Shown: positions 42,018-50,922 of the stretch, piece by piece
Layout of the letters: every line of letters begins with the position of its first letter
How positions within the stretch are numbered: the stretch's first letter is position 1
NCBI GenBank assembly: GCA_017860455.1
Contig: JAGDMF010000012.1
Span: 1 to 53,249 of the forward strand
Source of the DNA: Bacteroidota bacterium
GTDB taxonomy: Bacteria; Bacteroidota; Bacteroidia; Bacteroidales; WCHB1-69
Direction: 5' to 3'
DNA length: 53,249 nt
The notes under the pieces: generated by a model
The model's input: the letters and a program-made list of their open reading frames with translations, nothing else
Told to the model about the DNA's origin: nothing
The model's database searches: none
Program-made: the position numbers and the translations under genes

Positions 42018-42751
42018 TGAAAAAATTAATCGTAGTATTAGCATTCTTTTTTGCCACATTACCGGCATTTTCTCAATCATTAACCGATACAACCCTTCAA
42101 ACAAAACCCTCTTTAACTGAAAGACTGGTGGGTGGTTATCTGGATAATCTCAATTATTATACAATCACTCTATTTATGACTATTGAGAGCTCTTTTATTC
42201 CATTTCCATCAGAAATTGTTGTTCCTCCGGCAGCTTATGGGGCATGTGATCCTGCTAATCAGAATTTGTATGTAACAGATAATAAGTTCATTAACATACT
42301 GATTGTTATCCTTTTTGCCACAGTGGGTGCCATTTTAGGTGCTTTAATCAACTATTTTTTAGCGCTTTTTTTAGGAAGACCTATTATTTATTGGTTTGTG
42401 GAAACACGCGTTGGTAAGATGTTTTTACTCAGTAAACCTGGTATTGAAAAGGCTGAAAACTACTTTGTCAAAAATGGAAATATATCCACTTTAGTAGGTC
42501 GTCTTATTCCTGCGATCCGACAATTGATCTCTATTCCTGCCGGTTTAGCGAAAATGAAAATGGGGCCATTTCTCCTTTTCACAACCTTAGGAGCCACCTT
42601 ATGGAATACTATTTTAGCCATTTTGGGTTATTTTGCTCATGGACAAAAAGATCTGATCAACAAATACTCCCACGAACTTACAATAATTTTAGCGATTTGT
42701 GGTGTACTTTTCTTAATTTACCTGATCTATAAAGGGATTAAAAAGAAATAA
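42017..42751 (+). CDS. DedA/SNARE-associated family membrane protein
   Basis: A 244-residue inner-membrane protein with the DedA pattern: E-S-S-F-I-P-F-P-S-E, a G-x-x-L-G-x-x-x-N-Y helix, and the F-x-x-x-G-x-x-x-x-x-x-G-R-x-I-P-A-x-R segment (NGNISTLVGRLIPAIRQ) with Gly/Arg/Pro residues important in phospholipid scrambling or undecaprenyl-phosphate recycling. It begins with what looks like a cleavable signal peptide (LPAFSQ) not found in most DedA proteins. It is coupled to the TPR gene. Its stop lies one base from the convergent aroE stop. Confidence 0.88.
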   Translation: MKKLIVVLAFFFATLPAFSQSLTDTTLQTKPSLTERLVGGYLDNLNYYTITLFMTIESSFIPFPSEIVVPPAAYGACDPANQNLYVTDNKFINILIVILFATVGAILGALINYFLALFLGRPIIYWFVETRVGKMFLLSKPGIEKAENYFVKNGNISTLVGRLIPAIRQLISIPAGLAKMKMGPFLLFTTLGATLWNTILAILGYFAHGQKDLINKYSHELTIILAICGVLFLIYLIYKGIKKK

Positions 42752-43504
42752 TTACAAAAATATTTTAAGACTCTCCTTTGCTTGAATCATAAACATTTGC
42801 ATTCCGTTCATGACTTTGGATGCTCTATACAACCCTTCTTTCATAAATTGAGTTTGTTCCGGATTGTAAATCAAATCCATTAAAAAATGTCCTGATCCAA
42901 TGAAATCATAGTTAATTGGTGGTTTTTCCTGAATATTTGGAAACATTCCCAATGGAGTACAATTGATAATAACTTTATGATTCATAACAATTTCTCTTGT
43001 TAATTCTTCATAAGAAATACATTGATCTTTTTTTATTCTTGAAATAACAAGAAAAGGCACACCCTGTTTTTGAAGCACATATTGCACACTTCTGGATACA
43101 CCACCTGACCCTAAAATGATTGATTTTTTATTCTCTATATTTCTATTTTTCAACACTTTAAACATTGATTCAAATCCTTTATAATCTGTATTATAACCAT
43201 GTAATTCAAATTGTCCATTTTCTCTGACAACTTTAACAACATTAACAGATCCAATAATTTTTGCAGTGCGACTTATTTTATCCAAAAAAGGGATTATTGC
43301 TTCTTTATAGGGTAATGTAACATTAAACCCTTCTATTTTTGGATTCGATTTTAATATAGAAATTATCTCCTCTATATGATCAATTTCTATGGTTTTATAA
43401 ATATAATCATCCATCCCATGATATGAAAAATAGGAATTATAATAGACTGGAGAAAAAGAATGCGTCAGAGATTTTCCGATTAATGCAAATATATGATTTT
43501 CCAT
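42752..43504 (-). CDS. aroE: Shikimate dehydrogenase
   Basis: A 250-residue enzyme. Shikimate-binding Ser residues lie in SLTHSFSP, and the catalytic Lys in NVTLPYKEAI. The Asp is in YNTDYKGF, NADP-binding ILGSGGVSRSVQYVL follows, and NCTPLGMFP and the closing NGMQMFMIQAKESL are present. It reduces 3-dehydroshikimate with NADPH in aromatic amino-acid synthesis. It lies 5 bp after the DUF721 gene, in the same operon. Confidence 0.94.
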   Translation of the reverse strand: MENHIFALIGKSLTHSFSPVYYNSYFSYHGMDDYIYKTIEIDHIEEIISILKSNPKIEGFNVTLPYKEAIIPFLDKISRTAKIIGSVNVVKVVRENGQFELHGYNTDYKGFESMFKVLKNRNIENKKSIILGSGGVSRSVQYVLQKQGVPFLVISRIKKDQCISYEELTREIVMNHKVIINCTPLGMFPNIQEKPPINYDFIGSGHFLMDLIYNPEQTQFMKEGLYRASKVMNGMQMFMIQAKESLKIFL

Positions 43505-43509
43505 AACAT

Positions 43510-43791
43510 TTATTTCAAGAGAATCTCTTTGATGACATCTTTCCCAACCTCTTGATTTAATTTCTGAATGATTTCAGATCTCATTCCCATCAATTCAAAA
43601 CGTAGGGTACTATTTTTAACATACACTGTTAATATTCCATTTTTAGAAGAAACTTTATGGGTATAACGAGCAATCAGTGGACCCACAATTTTGGGCCACG
43701 AAGAAACAGCTTGTTTTTCAAGAAAAAGATCATTTTTCCCATATTTCTCCAAAAATTGCTTCACTATATCACCAATCAAAACCGTACTCAT
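43510..43791 (-). CDS. DUF721 protein (DciA-like)
   Basis: A 93-residue protein with the DUF721 pattern: an N-terminal helix (IGDIVKQFLEKYG), W-P-K-I-V-G-P-L-I-A-R-Y-T, a short beta hairpin GILTVYVKNSTLRFEL and a terminal helix. Related DciA proteins help load the DnaB helicase in bacteria lacking DnaC or DnaI. dnaB itself lies about 5 kb away. The short C-terminus is normal for Bacteroidota members. Confidence 0.85.
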   Translation of the reverse strand: MSTVLIGDIVKQFLEKYGKNDLFLEKQAVSSWPKIVGPLIARYTHKVSSKNGILTVYVKNSTLRFELMGMRSEIIQKLNQEVGKDVIKEILLK

Positions 43792-43811
43792 ATTCTTTTT
43801 TTTTTGATTTA

Positions 43812-43819
43812 CAAAGATA
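43812..43819 (-). promoter_or_regulatory. -7 element (TATCTTTG on minus) for the DUF721-aroE operon
   Basis: CAAAGATA on the plus strand, 20 bp before the start at 43791. Confidence 0.6.
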
Positions 43820-43956
43820 ATGATAAAAAATGAAAAATATAAGAACTGAAAATATTTTTATATTACTGATTATTAATCACTTAAATATTATTTTTAACAA
43901 CTGTTGTTTTTTTTCAAAAAAACAAAAAAAGTAATAATTCGTATTAAAAAAAAGTG

Positions 43957-43964
43957 TATTTTTG
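43957..43964 (+). promoter_or_regulatory. -7 element (TATTTTTG) for tRNA-Leu
   Basis: Matches TAnnTTTG and ends 16 bp before the tRNA 5' end. Confidence 0.55.
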
Positions 43965-43980
43965 CACTCTGATTTCCCAA

Positions 43981-44065
43981 GCGGATGTGGCGTAATTGGT
44001 AGCCGCGCTAGACTTAGGATCTAGTGCCGAGAGGCGTGGGGGTTCGAGTCCCTTCATCCGCACCA
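43981..44065 (+). tRNA. tRNA-Leu (anticodon UAG), CCA encoded
   Basis: The acceptor GCGGATG pairs with CATCCGC, with discriminator A and an encoded CCA (44063-44065). The anticodon stem CTAGA/TCTAG encloses loop CTTAGGA with TAG at 44015-44017. A long variable arm (TGCCGAGAGGCGTG) and the T-arm GGTTCGAGTCC are present. The length of 85 fits a class II leucine tRNA. Confidence 0.97.
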
Positions 44066-44103
44066 AAAAACCGTAAAGCATTAAAACTTTACGGTTTTTT
44101 TTT
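44066..44103 (+). terminator. Intrinsic terminator of tRNA-Leu
   Basis: ACCGTAAAG...CTTTACGGT with extended A/T pairing forms a 14-bp stem (44065-44078 with 44087-44100), followed by a T-run to 44103. Confidence 0.9.
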
Positions 44104-44509
44104 GTTATAAGGTATTAGTTATTGGGTTTTAGTATCTTATTATTGAAAGGTTTAATAACGTTTCAACTTTAAACAGCGAAGCGTTCAACCTTTCAACATT
44201 TAAAACTGCCACGAATTCACGAATTATAAAACGATTTTTTAAAAGACATTGACCATATTTGCTTATTATCATATTAGCATATTTCTAATCTGTGGTCATC
44301 TGTTTAATCAGCGTCATCAGTGTGCTATTTTAGTTCTGGCTTGTAGATGCTTTTGGGTATTGGGTTTTGGGTTTTTGGGTTTTGGGTTTTGGAACTTTAT
44401 TCTTGATTTGTGTGAATTTTAGTCATTTTAAACCAAAAAATAGTCTGTTGTCTGCGGTCTGCAGTCTGCAGTCTTTTTATTAGCTCCGTAAGAGCGTTGT
44501 ATTATCCTA

Positions 44510-44543
44510 TCAATTGCCCTGCACTAAAGTGCAGGGCAATTGA
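44510..44543 (-). repeat. 34-bp palindrome with CTTTAG loop, copy 2
   Basis: Perfect 16-bp arms (44510-44525 and 44528-44543) around AA. Read on the minus strand it starts TCAAT, has CTTTAG at the centre and ends ATTGA, exactly like 9713-9746. The stem bases differ but pairing is kept. Confidence 0.75.
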
Positions 44544-44576
44544 ACTAAGATCTAAAACCTTAAACCAAATACCCTA

Positions 44577-44626
44577 AAAACCGCAGGTTTTTCGCATTAG
44601 GGATGTGGAGGGCGCCGAAGGCGGTA
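44577..44626. repeat. Second copy of the AAACC-GGTTT-TTCGC hairpin head
   Basis: AAAAACCGCAGGTTTTTCGC followed by a GC-rich stretch (GGAGGGCGCCGAAGGCGG). The first 18 bases nearly match the head of the island at 755-775. Beyond that the two copies diverge. Confidence 0.45.
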
Positions 44627-44630
44627 CGAT

Positions 44631-44662
44631 AAAAAAAGGCGTAAAAATTAATTTACGCCTTT
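44631..44662 (-). terminator. Intrinsic terminator of the Na+-decarboxylase operon
   Basis: AAAGGCGTAAA (44635-44645) and TTTACGCCTTT (44652-44662) form an 11-bp stem. On the minus strand it is followed by a T-run (the A-run at 44631-44637). Confidence 0.85.
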
Positions 44663-44684
44663 ATAATTTTTGGAGTTAATATCT

Positions 44685-45836
44685 CTAATACAAGAAACTC
44701 AATAAGATACCTGCAGCAACCGCACTACCGATTACACCGGCTACGTTTGGTCCCATGGCATGCATCAATAAGTAGTTCGTTTTATCATATTTCAAACCTT
44801 CAATATGAGATACACGGGCACTGTCAGGAACAGCAGAAACACCTGCATTTCCAATTAAAGGATTAATTTTATTACCCTCTTTTAGGAATAGATTTAAGAA
44901 TTTAACAAATACAACACCACCGAAAGTAGCGAAAATAAATGATAATGCACCTAAACCAAATACTAAAATAGAATCTACTGTTAAGAAAGTAGTAGCTTGA
45001 GTAGAAGCACCTACTGTTAATCCAATCAAAATAGTAACGATATCAATAAGTGGACCGCTGGCTGTATTTGCTAAACGACGCGTTACAGAGCTTTCTTTCA
45101 ATAAGTTACCAAAGAACAACATCCCTAATAAAGCCAAACCACTAGGTACAATAAAAGCAGTTAACAATATACAAAGGATTGGAAAAAGTACTTTTTCTCT
45201 ATGAGAAACCACTCTTGGAGGTCTCATTTTGATTACTCTTTCTTTTTTGTTGGTAAGTATTCTCATTACAGGTGGTTGAATAACAGGAACCAGAGCCATG
45301 TATGAGTATGCAGAAATGGCGATGGCGCCTAACATACTTGGAGCCAACTTAGAAGCTAAGAAAATAGCAGTTGGACCATCAGCACCACCAATAATTCCAA
45401 TTGCCCCAGCTTCCATTGGTGAGAAACCAAATACCAAAGCTAACATGTATGCAGCAAATATACCAAATTGAGCAGCCGCTCCGATTAAGATCAACTTTGG
45501 ATTAGAGATCAACGCTGAGAAGTCAGTCATTGCACCAATACCTAAGAAAATCAATGGTGGATATATTCCTTGTAATACTCCGAAATAGAGATAATTAAGC
45601 ACAGATCCACTTTCATATACTCCGATTTGAAGCCCATCAGTGAAAGGAATATTTCCCATAATGATACCAAATCCAATCGGAACTAACAAAAGAGGTTCAT
45701 AGTCTTTAATAATCGCTAAAGCAATAAATATAAGACCCACAGCAATCATGATTAAGTGACCAACAGTTACATTGGCAAATCCGGTATAAGTATAGAACTG
45801 TGAGATCCCTTCTTTTAAAAATTCTAAATAATCCAT
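44685..45836 (-). CDS. Na+-transporting decarboxylase beta subunit (OadB/MmdB family)
   Basis: A 383-residue inner-membrane protein with about nine to ten helices. Hallmarks are the GAMTDFSALISNPKLILIGAAAQFG segment, GFSPMEAGAIGIIGGADGPTAIFLASKLAP with the Na+-translocating Asp (GGADGPT), and NPLIGNAGVSAVPDSARVSHIEG near the C-terminus. It couples decarboxylation of carboxybiotin to Na+ export. It is the last gene of the four-gene operon, 26 bp after the biotin carrier. The alpha subunit upstream indicates methylmalonyl-CoA rather than oxaloacetate as substrate. Confidence 0.95.
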   Translation of the reverse strand: MDYLEFLKEGISQFYTYTGFANVTVGHLIMIAVGLIFIALAIIKDYEPLLLVPIGFGIIMGNIPFTDGLQIGVYESGSVLNYLYFGVLQGIYPPLIFLGIGAMTDFSALISNPKLILIGAAAQFGIFAAYMLALVFGFSPMEAGAIGIIGGADGPTAIFLASKLAPSMLGAIAISAYSYMALVPVIQPPVMRILTNKKERVIKMRPPRVVSHREKVLFPILCILLTAFIVPSGLALLGMLFFGNLLKESSVTRRLANTASGPLIDIVTILIGLTVGASTQATTFLTVDSILVFGLGALSFIFATFGGVVFVKFLNLFLKEGNKINPLIGNAGVSAVPDSARVSHIEGLKYDKTNYLLMHAMGPNVAGVIGSAVAAGILLSFLY

Positions 45837-45862
45837 TTTTTATTTTTTTTATATTAAAGGAA

Positions 45863-46303
45863 TTAACCTATTACTACTAAAACATCACCCTCCATTACAG
45901 AGTCGTTTCTTTGAACTTTAACCTCCTTAATGGTTCCTTCTTTATCCGCATCGATATTGTTTTCCATTTTCATAGCTTCCAAAAGAACGATATGATCACC
46001 TGGTTTTACATGGTCGCCCACTTTAACAAAAACATCTAAAATAACACCAGGAAGTGGGGATTTTAAATTACTTCCACCGGTTGGTGCATTTGGTGCTTTT
46101 GCCACGGATGCACCTGCAGAACCTGCTTTAGGTGCAGGTGGTGGGGTTAATTTAATCACTGCTTTAGGTTGAACGAACTTTTCAATTTCCATTTCAACTT
46201 CGTAGGGAGTTCCGTTAACTTCTAATTGAGCTACATTGTCTTCTATGCCCAAAATATCAACATTATATTTATTCCCGTTTATTGTAAATTTATAATTTTT
46301 CAT
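45863..46303 (-). CDS. Biotin carrier subunit of methylmalonyl-CoA decarboxylase
   Basis: A 146-residue protein with a short N-terminal beta domain, an Ala/Pro-rich hinge (TPPPAPKAGSAGASVAKAPN) and a C-terminal biotinyl-lipoyl domain. The biotinylated Lys is in LLEAMKMEN. It carries CO2 from the carboxyltransferase to the membrane beta subunit. Length and hinge are as in MmdC-type carriers. Confidence 0.95.
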   Translation of the reverse strand: MKNYKFTINGNKYNVDILGIEDNVAQLEVNGTPYEVEMEIEKFVQPKAVIKLTPPPAPKAGSAGASVAKAPNAPTGGSNLKSPLPGVILDVFVKVGDHVKPGDHIVLLEAMKMENNIDADKEGTIKEVKVQRNDSVMEGDVLVVIG

Positions 46304-46339
46304 TTTAAGTATTGTTGATTTATTATTCTTGGATTTTAA

Positions 46340-47311
46340 CTATCTTCTTTTTGGTGAACCTTTTACAGTAAAATGCTTTTGAGACCATGGAGAGTAATGT
46401 GCTGATGGTGTCTCAATGGTAATCACTTCACTTTCCTGATCATGTGCTGCATTCAAGTGATAATGTAATGCCATTGAAATAGCTGCCAACTCTTCCCCAT
46501 TATCGACTAATGGTGAAACTTGTTTTTCTTCATTTTTCACTTCCTCTTTTTTAGCTTTCTTTTGCGCACTATGTAATTTCAAACGTGGATTTGGTTTATT
46601 TGACATCCTTGCAAATAATTTCAAAATCACGAAAATGAGAAATAATGCGGCAAATACAACAACCATTGAAATTACAGTCAGTCCTAAGCCATATTTATCT
46701 TTTTTGCTAATCTCTTCAGATTTTGTAGCCATTGGCTCAGGATAATTTTGAGACCCTGGAGTAAAATATTTCAATTCAGATAATTCATTTTCAATTTCAC
46801 CATCTAAATTTTTATTACCAAAATCAAATTGATATCCGTAAGAATGAGTGGCTGTTCTTAGTGAAGATTTATAAGGAAAAAAATCAATAAGAGTTCTACC
46901 ATTGGAACTAATCAATGCAACATAATTAGTTGAATTAGAATCCATTGGATTGAAATTGGTATGAAATACACCATAAGTGGGCATATTATCCAGGTAGAAA
47001 ATCAAAAAGCTTCTTTGAGGGATTACCGTTTTAGGATCTCCCTTTGGAATTCTATACCAACGAGAGGTAGGAACACCTGCAGCTAATCCGGTTGTATCAT
47101 TGGTTAAATAACACTCTGAAATATTCACATTGTTGTATGATGAATTAAATATTTCAACCCACGGTACATGACGACCATATTCATCAGCAAGGTTATCTAC
47201 ATTATTAAGAAATAACTCATTGATTCTCAAATCTTTTTGCTTTTGTGCAAATAAAATATTTACAGACAAAAACAAAATTGAAAGTATAAAAATTGTCTTT
47301 AATTTATTCAT
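46340..47311 (-). CDS. OadG-like gamma subunit fused to an N-terminal lamin-tail-like domain
   Basis: A 323-residue protein. A signal peptide (cut near LFAQ) is followed by a lamin-tail-like domain (about 25-175: LRINELFLNNVDNLADEYG, WVEIFNSSYNNVNISECYLTND, IPQRSFLIFYLDN). A single membrane helix follows at about 208-232 (LGLTVISMVVVFAALFLIF), which is the OadG signature helix, then a Lys-rich cytosolic linker and an EELAAISMALHYHL tail. The gamma subunit normally has fewer than about 120 residues and holds the complex together. The extra periplasmic domain is a known Bacteroidota variant. Confidence 0.88.
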   Translation of the reverse strand: MNKLKTIFILSILFLSVNILFAQKQKDLRINELFLNNVDNLADEYGRHVPWVEIFNSSYNNVNISECYLTNDTTGLAAGVPTSRWYRIPKGDPKTVIPQRSFLIFYLDNMPTYGVFHTNFNPMDSNSTNYVALISSNGRTLIDFFPYKSSLRTATHSYGYQFDFGNKNLDGEIENELSELKYFTPGSQNYPEPMATKSEEISKKDKYGLGLTVISMVVVFAALFLIFVILKLFARMSNKPNPRLKLHSAQKKAKKEEVKNEEKQVSPLVDNGEELAAISMALHYHLNAAHDQESEVITIETPSAHYSPWSQKHFTVKGSPKRR

Positions 47312-47323
47312 AGCAATTTTAAA

Positions 47324-48883
47324 TTATAATGGACAATTATCGTGTTTTTTAGCAGGATTTTCCAAACGTTTATTTTTGGTTGATTCCAAAGCACGAATAA
47401 TTCTGAAACGTGTATTTCTTGGTTCAATTACGTCATCAATATAACCATAACGAGCTGCAACATAAGGGTTTGCAAATGCATCACGGTATTCAAGTTCTTT
47501 TTGATTCATGAACTCAGCTTGTTTTTCAGGATCTTCAATAGCAGCAATCTCTCTACCATTTAAAATTTCAATTGCTCCTTTTCCTCCCATAACAGCGATT
47601 TCTGCTGTTGGCCATGCATAGTTAATATCACCACGTAAATGTTTGGAACTCATTACACAGTATGCTCCACCATAATTTTTACGAAGAATAACAGTAATTT
47701 TTGGAACAGTTGCTTCACCATAAGCGTAAAGTAATTTAGCTCCATGAACAATTAATCCACCATACTCCTGACCTGTTCCTGGTAAGAAGCCGGGAACATC
47801 AATCAAAGTAACCACAGGAATATTGAAAGCATCACAGAAACGAATAAAACGTGCCCCTTTTCTGGATGAATTGATATCTAATACACCAGCCAAGTATTTA
47901 GGTTGATTAGCTACAATACCAACAGATCTACCATTAAAACGAGCATATCCGATAATAATATTTGGAGCATAATTGGGTTGAATTTCCAAGAAATCACCAT
48001 CATCCACAATCGCATGAATAATCTCTTTCATGTCGTAAGGTTTATTTGGATTATCCGGAATAATTTGATTTAATTTATCTTCCAAACGATTGATTGGGTC
48101 TTTAGTTGGTACTATTGGAGCCTCTTCCATATTGTTTGATGGAATAAAACTCAATAATTTTCTAATAGTTTGTAATCCAATCTCTTCATTTTCAACTGCA
48201 AAATGAGCAACTCCCGATTTTGTAGAGTGAATGGATGCACCACCTAAATCTTCAACTGTAACGTCTTCGTTAGTTACCGTTTTTACCACTTTTGGACCTG
48301 TTACAAACATGTAACTAGTGTTTTTCACCATCATGATAAAGTCAGTTAAAGCTGGAGAATAAACTGCACCACCGGCACAAGGACCAAAAATAGCAGAAAT
48401 TTGAGGGATTACACCAGAAGCTAAAATATTTCTTTGGAAAATTTCTGAATATCCGGCTAAGCTGTTAACACCTTCCTGAATACGTGCCCCACCTGAATCG
48501 TTAATACCAACAACAGGAGCTCCCATTTTCATGGCTTGATCTAAAACTTTACAAATTTTATTGGATTGTGTTTCAGATAAAGAACCTCCAAATGTAGTAA
48601 AATCTTGTGAATAAACAAATACCAATCTGCCTTCTACTGTACCGTAACCGGTTACAACTCCGTCAGACAAATATTTTTCTTTTTCCATACCGAAATTTAC
48701 ACATCTGTGAGTCACAAACATATCAAACTCTTCAAAACTTCCCTCATCCAATAACATCAAAATTCTTTCTCTTGCTGTAAATTTTCCTTGAGCATGTTGT
48801 TTCTCAATTCTTTTCTCGCCTCCACCTAAACGAGCTTGTTCCCTCAATTCAAGTAGTTGCTTGATTTTTTCTTGCATTGTCAT
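47324..48883 (-). CDS. mmdA: Methylmalonyl-CoA decarboxylase / carboxyltransferase alpha subunit
   Basis: A 519-residue acyl-CoA carboxyltransferase of the propionyl-CoA carboxylase beta family. Visible are [64 protein letters not shown], then [25 protein letters not shown] and [14 protein letters not shown]. Together with the biotin carrier and OadB-like subunit downstream, it forms a Na+-pumping methylmalonyl-CoA decarboxylase used in propionate formation. First gene of the operon. Confidence 0.94.
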   Translation of the reverse strand: MTMQEKIKQLLELREQARLGGGEKRIEKQHAQGKFTARERILMLLDEGSFEEFDMFVTHRCVNFGMEKEKYLSDGVVTGYGTVEGRLVFVYSQDFTTFGGSLSETQSNKICKVLDQAMKMGAPVVGINDSGGARIQEGVNSLAGYSEIFQRNILASGVIPQISAIFGPCAGGAVYSPALTDFIMMVKNTSYMFVTGPKVVKTVTNEDVTVEDLGGASIHSTKSGVAHFAVENEEIGLQTIRKLLSFIPSNNMEEAPIVPTKDPINRLEDKLNQIIPDNPNKPYDMKEIIHAIVDDGDFLEIQPNYAPNIIIGYARFNGRSVGIVANQPKYLAGVLDINSSRKGARFIRFCDAFNIPVVTLIDVPGFLPGTGQEYGGLIVHGAKLLYAYGEATVPKITVILRKNYGGAYCVMSSKHLRGDINYAWPTAEIAVMGGKGAIEILNGREIAAIEDPEKQAEFMNQKELEYRDAFANPYVAARYGYIDDVIEPRNTRFRIIRALESTKNKRLENPAKKHDNCPL

Positions 48884-48938
48884 AATTATGTGATTTTTAA
48901 ATGGTTAACTATAAAGCTACACTTTTTTTGTATGGTTG

Positions 48939-48946
48939 CAAAAGTA
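48939..48946 (-). promoter_or_regulatory. -7 element (TACTTTTG on minus) for the mmdA operon
   Basis: CAAAAGTA on the plus strand, 55 bp before the mmdA start. Confidence 0.5.
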
Positions 48947-48977
48947 ACACTTTTTTTCCTTAAAATCCATAAAATAA

Positions 48978-49023
48978 TTACGATTGTTAAAAAAAATTAA
49001 AAAATAATTTTTAACAATCGTAA
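48978..49023 (-). terminator. Inverted repeat, probable glmS-unit terminator
   Basis: Perfect 16-bp arms TTACGATTGTTAAAAA (48978-48993) and its complement (49008-49023) lie between the glmS stop and the mmdA promoter. No long T-run follows, so an operator role is possible. Confidence 0.5.
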
Positions 49024-49048
49024 AAATATTTAACAGTGTTAAAAGTTC

Positions 49049-50890
49049 CTATTCTACTGAAACAGATTTGGCTAAGTTTCTGGGTTTGTCCACATCACAC
49101 CCACGAGCAACCGCAATATAGTATGCCAACAATTGCAAAGGGACAGATGCCACTAAAGGAGATAATAATTCATCAGTCTTTGGAATTTCAATACAGAAAT
49201 CAGACATACTTTTAACGATCTCATCACCCTCTGAAACTATGGAAATAATTTTTCCACTTCTGGTTTTCACTTCCTGAACATTGCTCACTACTTTATCATA
49301 AGTTTCCTGTTCCGTAGCGATCACAACAACCGGCATTTCTTTGTCAATGAGAGCAATTGGACCATGTTTCATTTCTGCAGCAGGATACCCTTCTGCATGA
49401 ATGTAGGAGATCTCCTTTAATTTCAAAGCACCTTCTAAAGCAACAGGAAAATTGACTCCTCTGCCCATATAGATTGCATTCTGACAGTTGATAAACTCCT
49501 GTGCTATTTGCTTAATATAGTCATTTTTAGCTAGAATAGTTTCAATTTTTGCAGGTATTGCTTCCAGTTCACTAATATAGTGATGATACATAGATAATGA
49601 CACTTCCCCTTTTTTACGAGCTAAACTCAATGCCATCAAAAACAAAACGGTAACCTGGGCTGTAAATGCTTTTGTTGAAGCAACTCCAATTTCAGGACCG
49701 GCGTGTGTATAAGACCCGGCATGCGTATTTCTGGCAATACTGGAACCTACAACATTGCAAATTCCAATAACTGTGGCTCCTTTACTTTTAGCTAACTCAA
49801 TGGCGGCTAAAGTATCGGCTGTTTCTCCGGATTGAGAAATCACGATTAACACATCATCCTCTTTGATGATCGGATTACGATACCTGAATTCAGAAGCATA
49901 TTCCACTTCCACAGGAACGCGCACCAATGATTCAAAAAGATGTTCTCCTACCAAACCTGCATGCCAGGAAGTCCCACATGCAGCAATGATGTATCTTCCG
50001 GCTTTTAACATCTTGTTTTCATACTCCATGATGCCACCTAATGCCACAACATCCTTTTTGGTATTGATTCTTCCTCTCATGGAATCAGAAATCGCCTTAG
50101 GTTGTTCAAAGATCTCTTTTAACATAAAATGTTCAAAACCCCCTTTTTCGATTTGTTCCAATTGCAACTCCAACCTTTCAACAAAAGGTTTTTTTCGTTC
50201 ATTTTTGATATTGGTAATCTCCAGTTTTTTATCAGGATGGACAACCGCAACCTCTTCATCTTCTAAGTAAACAACTTTATTGGTAAACTCAACCATAGGT
50301 GCTCCGTCAGATCCAATAAAAAATTCATTTTTACCAATTCCAATCAATAAGGGACTCCCTTTTTTAGCCACAATCAGTTGTTGGGGATGATCCGAAGATA
50401 AAATTACAACAGCATAAGTACCAATAACAACAGACATAGCTAACTGAACTGCTTCTATCAAATCTACATTTTCAGTTTTTTGAATATCCTGAACCAGATG
50501 AACTAAAACCTCTGTATCTGTATTGCTGAGAAACTCATATCCTTTATTCATCAACTCCTTTTTCAAGCTTAAATAATTTTCAATAATTCCATTATGAATT
50601 AATGCCAATTTTCCATCGATGGAGAGATGAGGATGCGCATTTTGATCATTTGGTTCACCATGTGTTGCCCAACGAGTATGGGCTATTCCACAATGGGATT
50701 CAACATTTTTGTCTTCACAAAAAGCTTCCAGATCTGCCACTTTGCCTCGACATTTGTATAAAGAGATATTATTATTTTGCATCAAAGCAACTCCGGCACT
50801 ATCATATCCCCGATATTCTAGTCTTTTTAATCCGTTAATTAAAATCGGATACGCTTCCCTGCTTCCTGTATAAGCAACAATTCCACACAT
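49049..50890 (-). CDS. glmS: Glutamine--fructose-6-phosphate aminotransferase (isomerising)
   Basis: A 613-residue enzyme of normal length. Its Ntn glutaminase domain begins MCGIVAYTG (catalytic Cys2) with RGYDSAG, HTRWATHGEPND and DTEVLVHL. Two SIS domains follow (AACGTSWHAG, SQSGETADTLAA, GVASTKAFTAQ; ALKLKEISYIHAEG), ending NLAKSVSVE. It makes glucosamine-6-phosphate for peptidoglycan and LPS. No glmS ribozyme is present in the 32-bp gap to the upstream gene. Confidence 0.97.
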   Translation of the reverse strand: MCGIVAYTGSREAYPILINGLKRLEYRGYDSAGVALMQNNNISLYKCRGKVADLEAFCEDKNVESHCGIAHTRWATHGEPNDQNAHPHLSIDGKLALIHNGIIENYLSLKKELMNKGYEFLSNTDTEVLVHLVQDIQKTENVDLIEAVQLAMSVVIGTYAVVILSSDHPQQLIVAKKGSPLLIGIGKNEFFIGSDGAPMVEFTNKVVYLEDEEVAVVHPDKKLEITNIKNERKKPFVERLELQLEQIEKGGFEHFMLKEIFEQPKAISDSMRGRINTKKDVVALGGIMEYENKMLKAGRYIIAACGTSWHAGLVGEHLFESLVRVPVEVEYASEFRYRNPIIKEDDVLIVISQSGETADTLAAIELAKSKGATVIGICNVVGSSIARNTHAGSYTHAGPEIGVASTKAFTAQVTVLFLMALSLARKKGEVSLSMYHHYISELEAIPAKIETILAKNDYIKQIAQEFINCQNAIYMGRGVNFPVALEGALKLKEISYIHAEGYPAAEMKHGPIALIDKEMPVVVIATEQETYDKVVSNVQEVKTRSGKIISIVSEGDEIVKSMSDFCIEIPKTDELLSPLVASVPLQLLAYYIAVARGCDVDKPRNLAKSVSVE

Positions 50891-50922
50891 AGAACAAAGT
50901 TTTTTAATAAAAAATAAATCGT

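Larger units (their letters stand above)
44104..44630. other. Composite repeat-rich intergenic region
   Basis: I see no gene. Contents in order: a TTGGGTTTTAGTATCTTATT word shared with 11262 and 29893, ACGAATTCACGAATTATAAA (shared style with 1015-1045), the ATCTGTGGTCATCTGTTTAATC...TTCTGGCTTGT element (44285-44343), an RGG array (44351-44392), a CTGC-RGT heptad array (about 44441-44475), a GCTC-cgtaa-GAGC hairpin (about 44483-44495), a 34-bp palindrome (44510-44543) and a copy of the hairpin that opens the GC-rich island at 757. Confidence 0.6.

Noticed and set aside
48978-49023. Novel regulatory element between glmS and mmdA
   Set aside because: A simple inverted repeat after a gene end is most easily explained as a terminator, though a T-run is lacking.
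50891-50922. glmS ribozyme
   Set aside because: The 32-bp gap is too short and AT-rich; the ribozyme is typical of Firmicutes.
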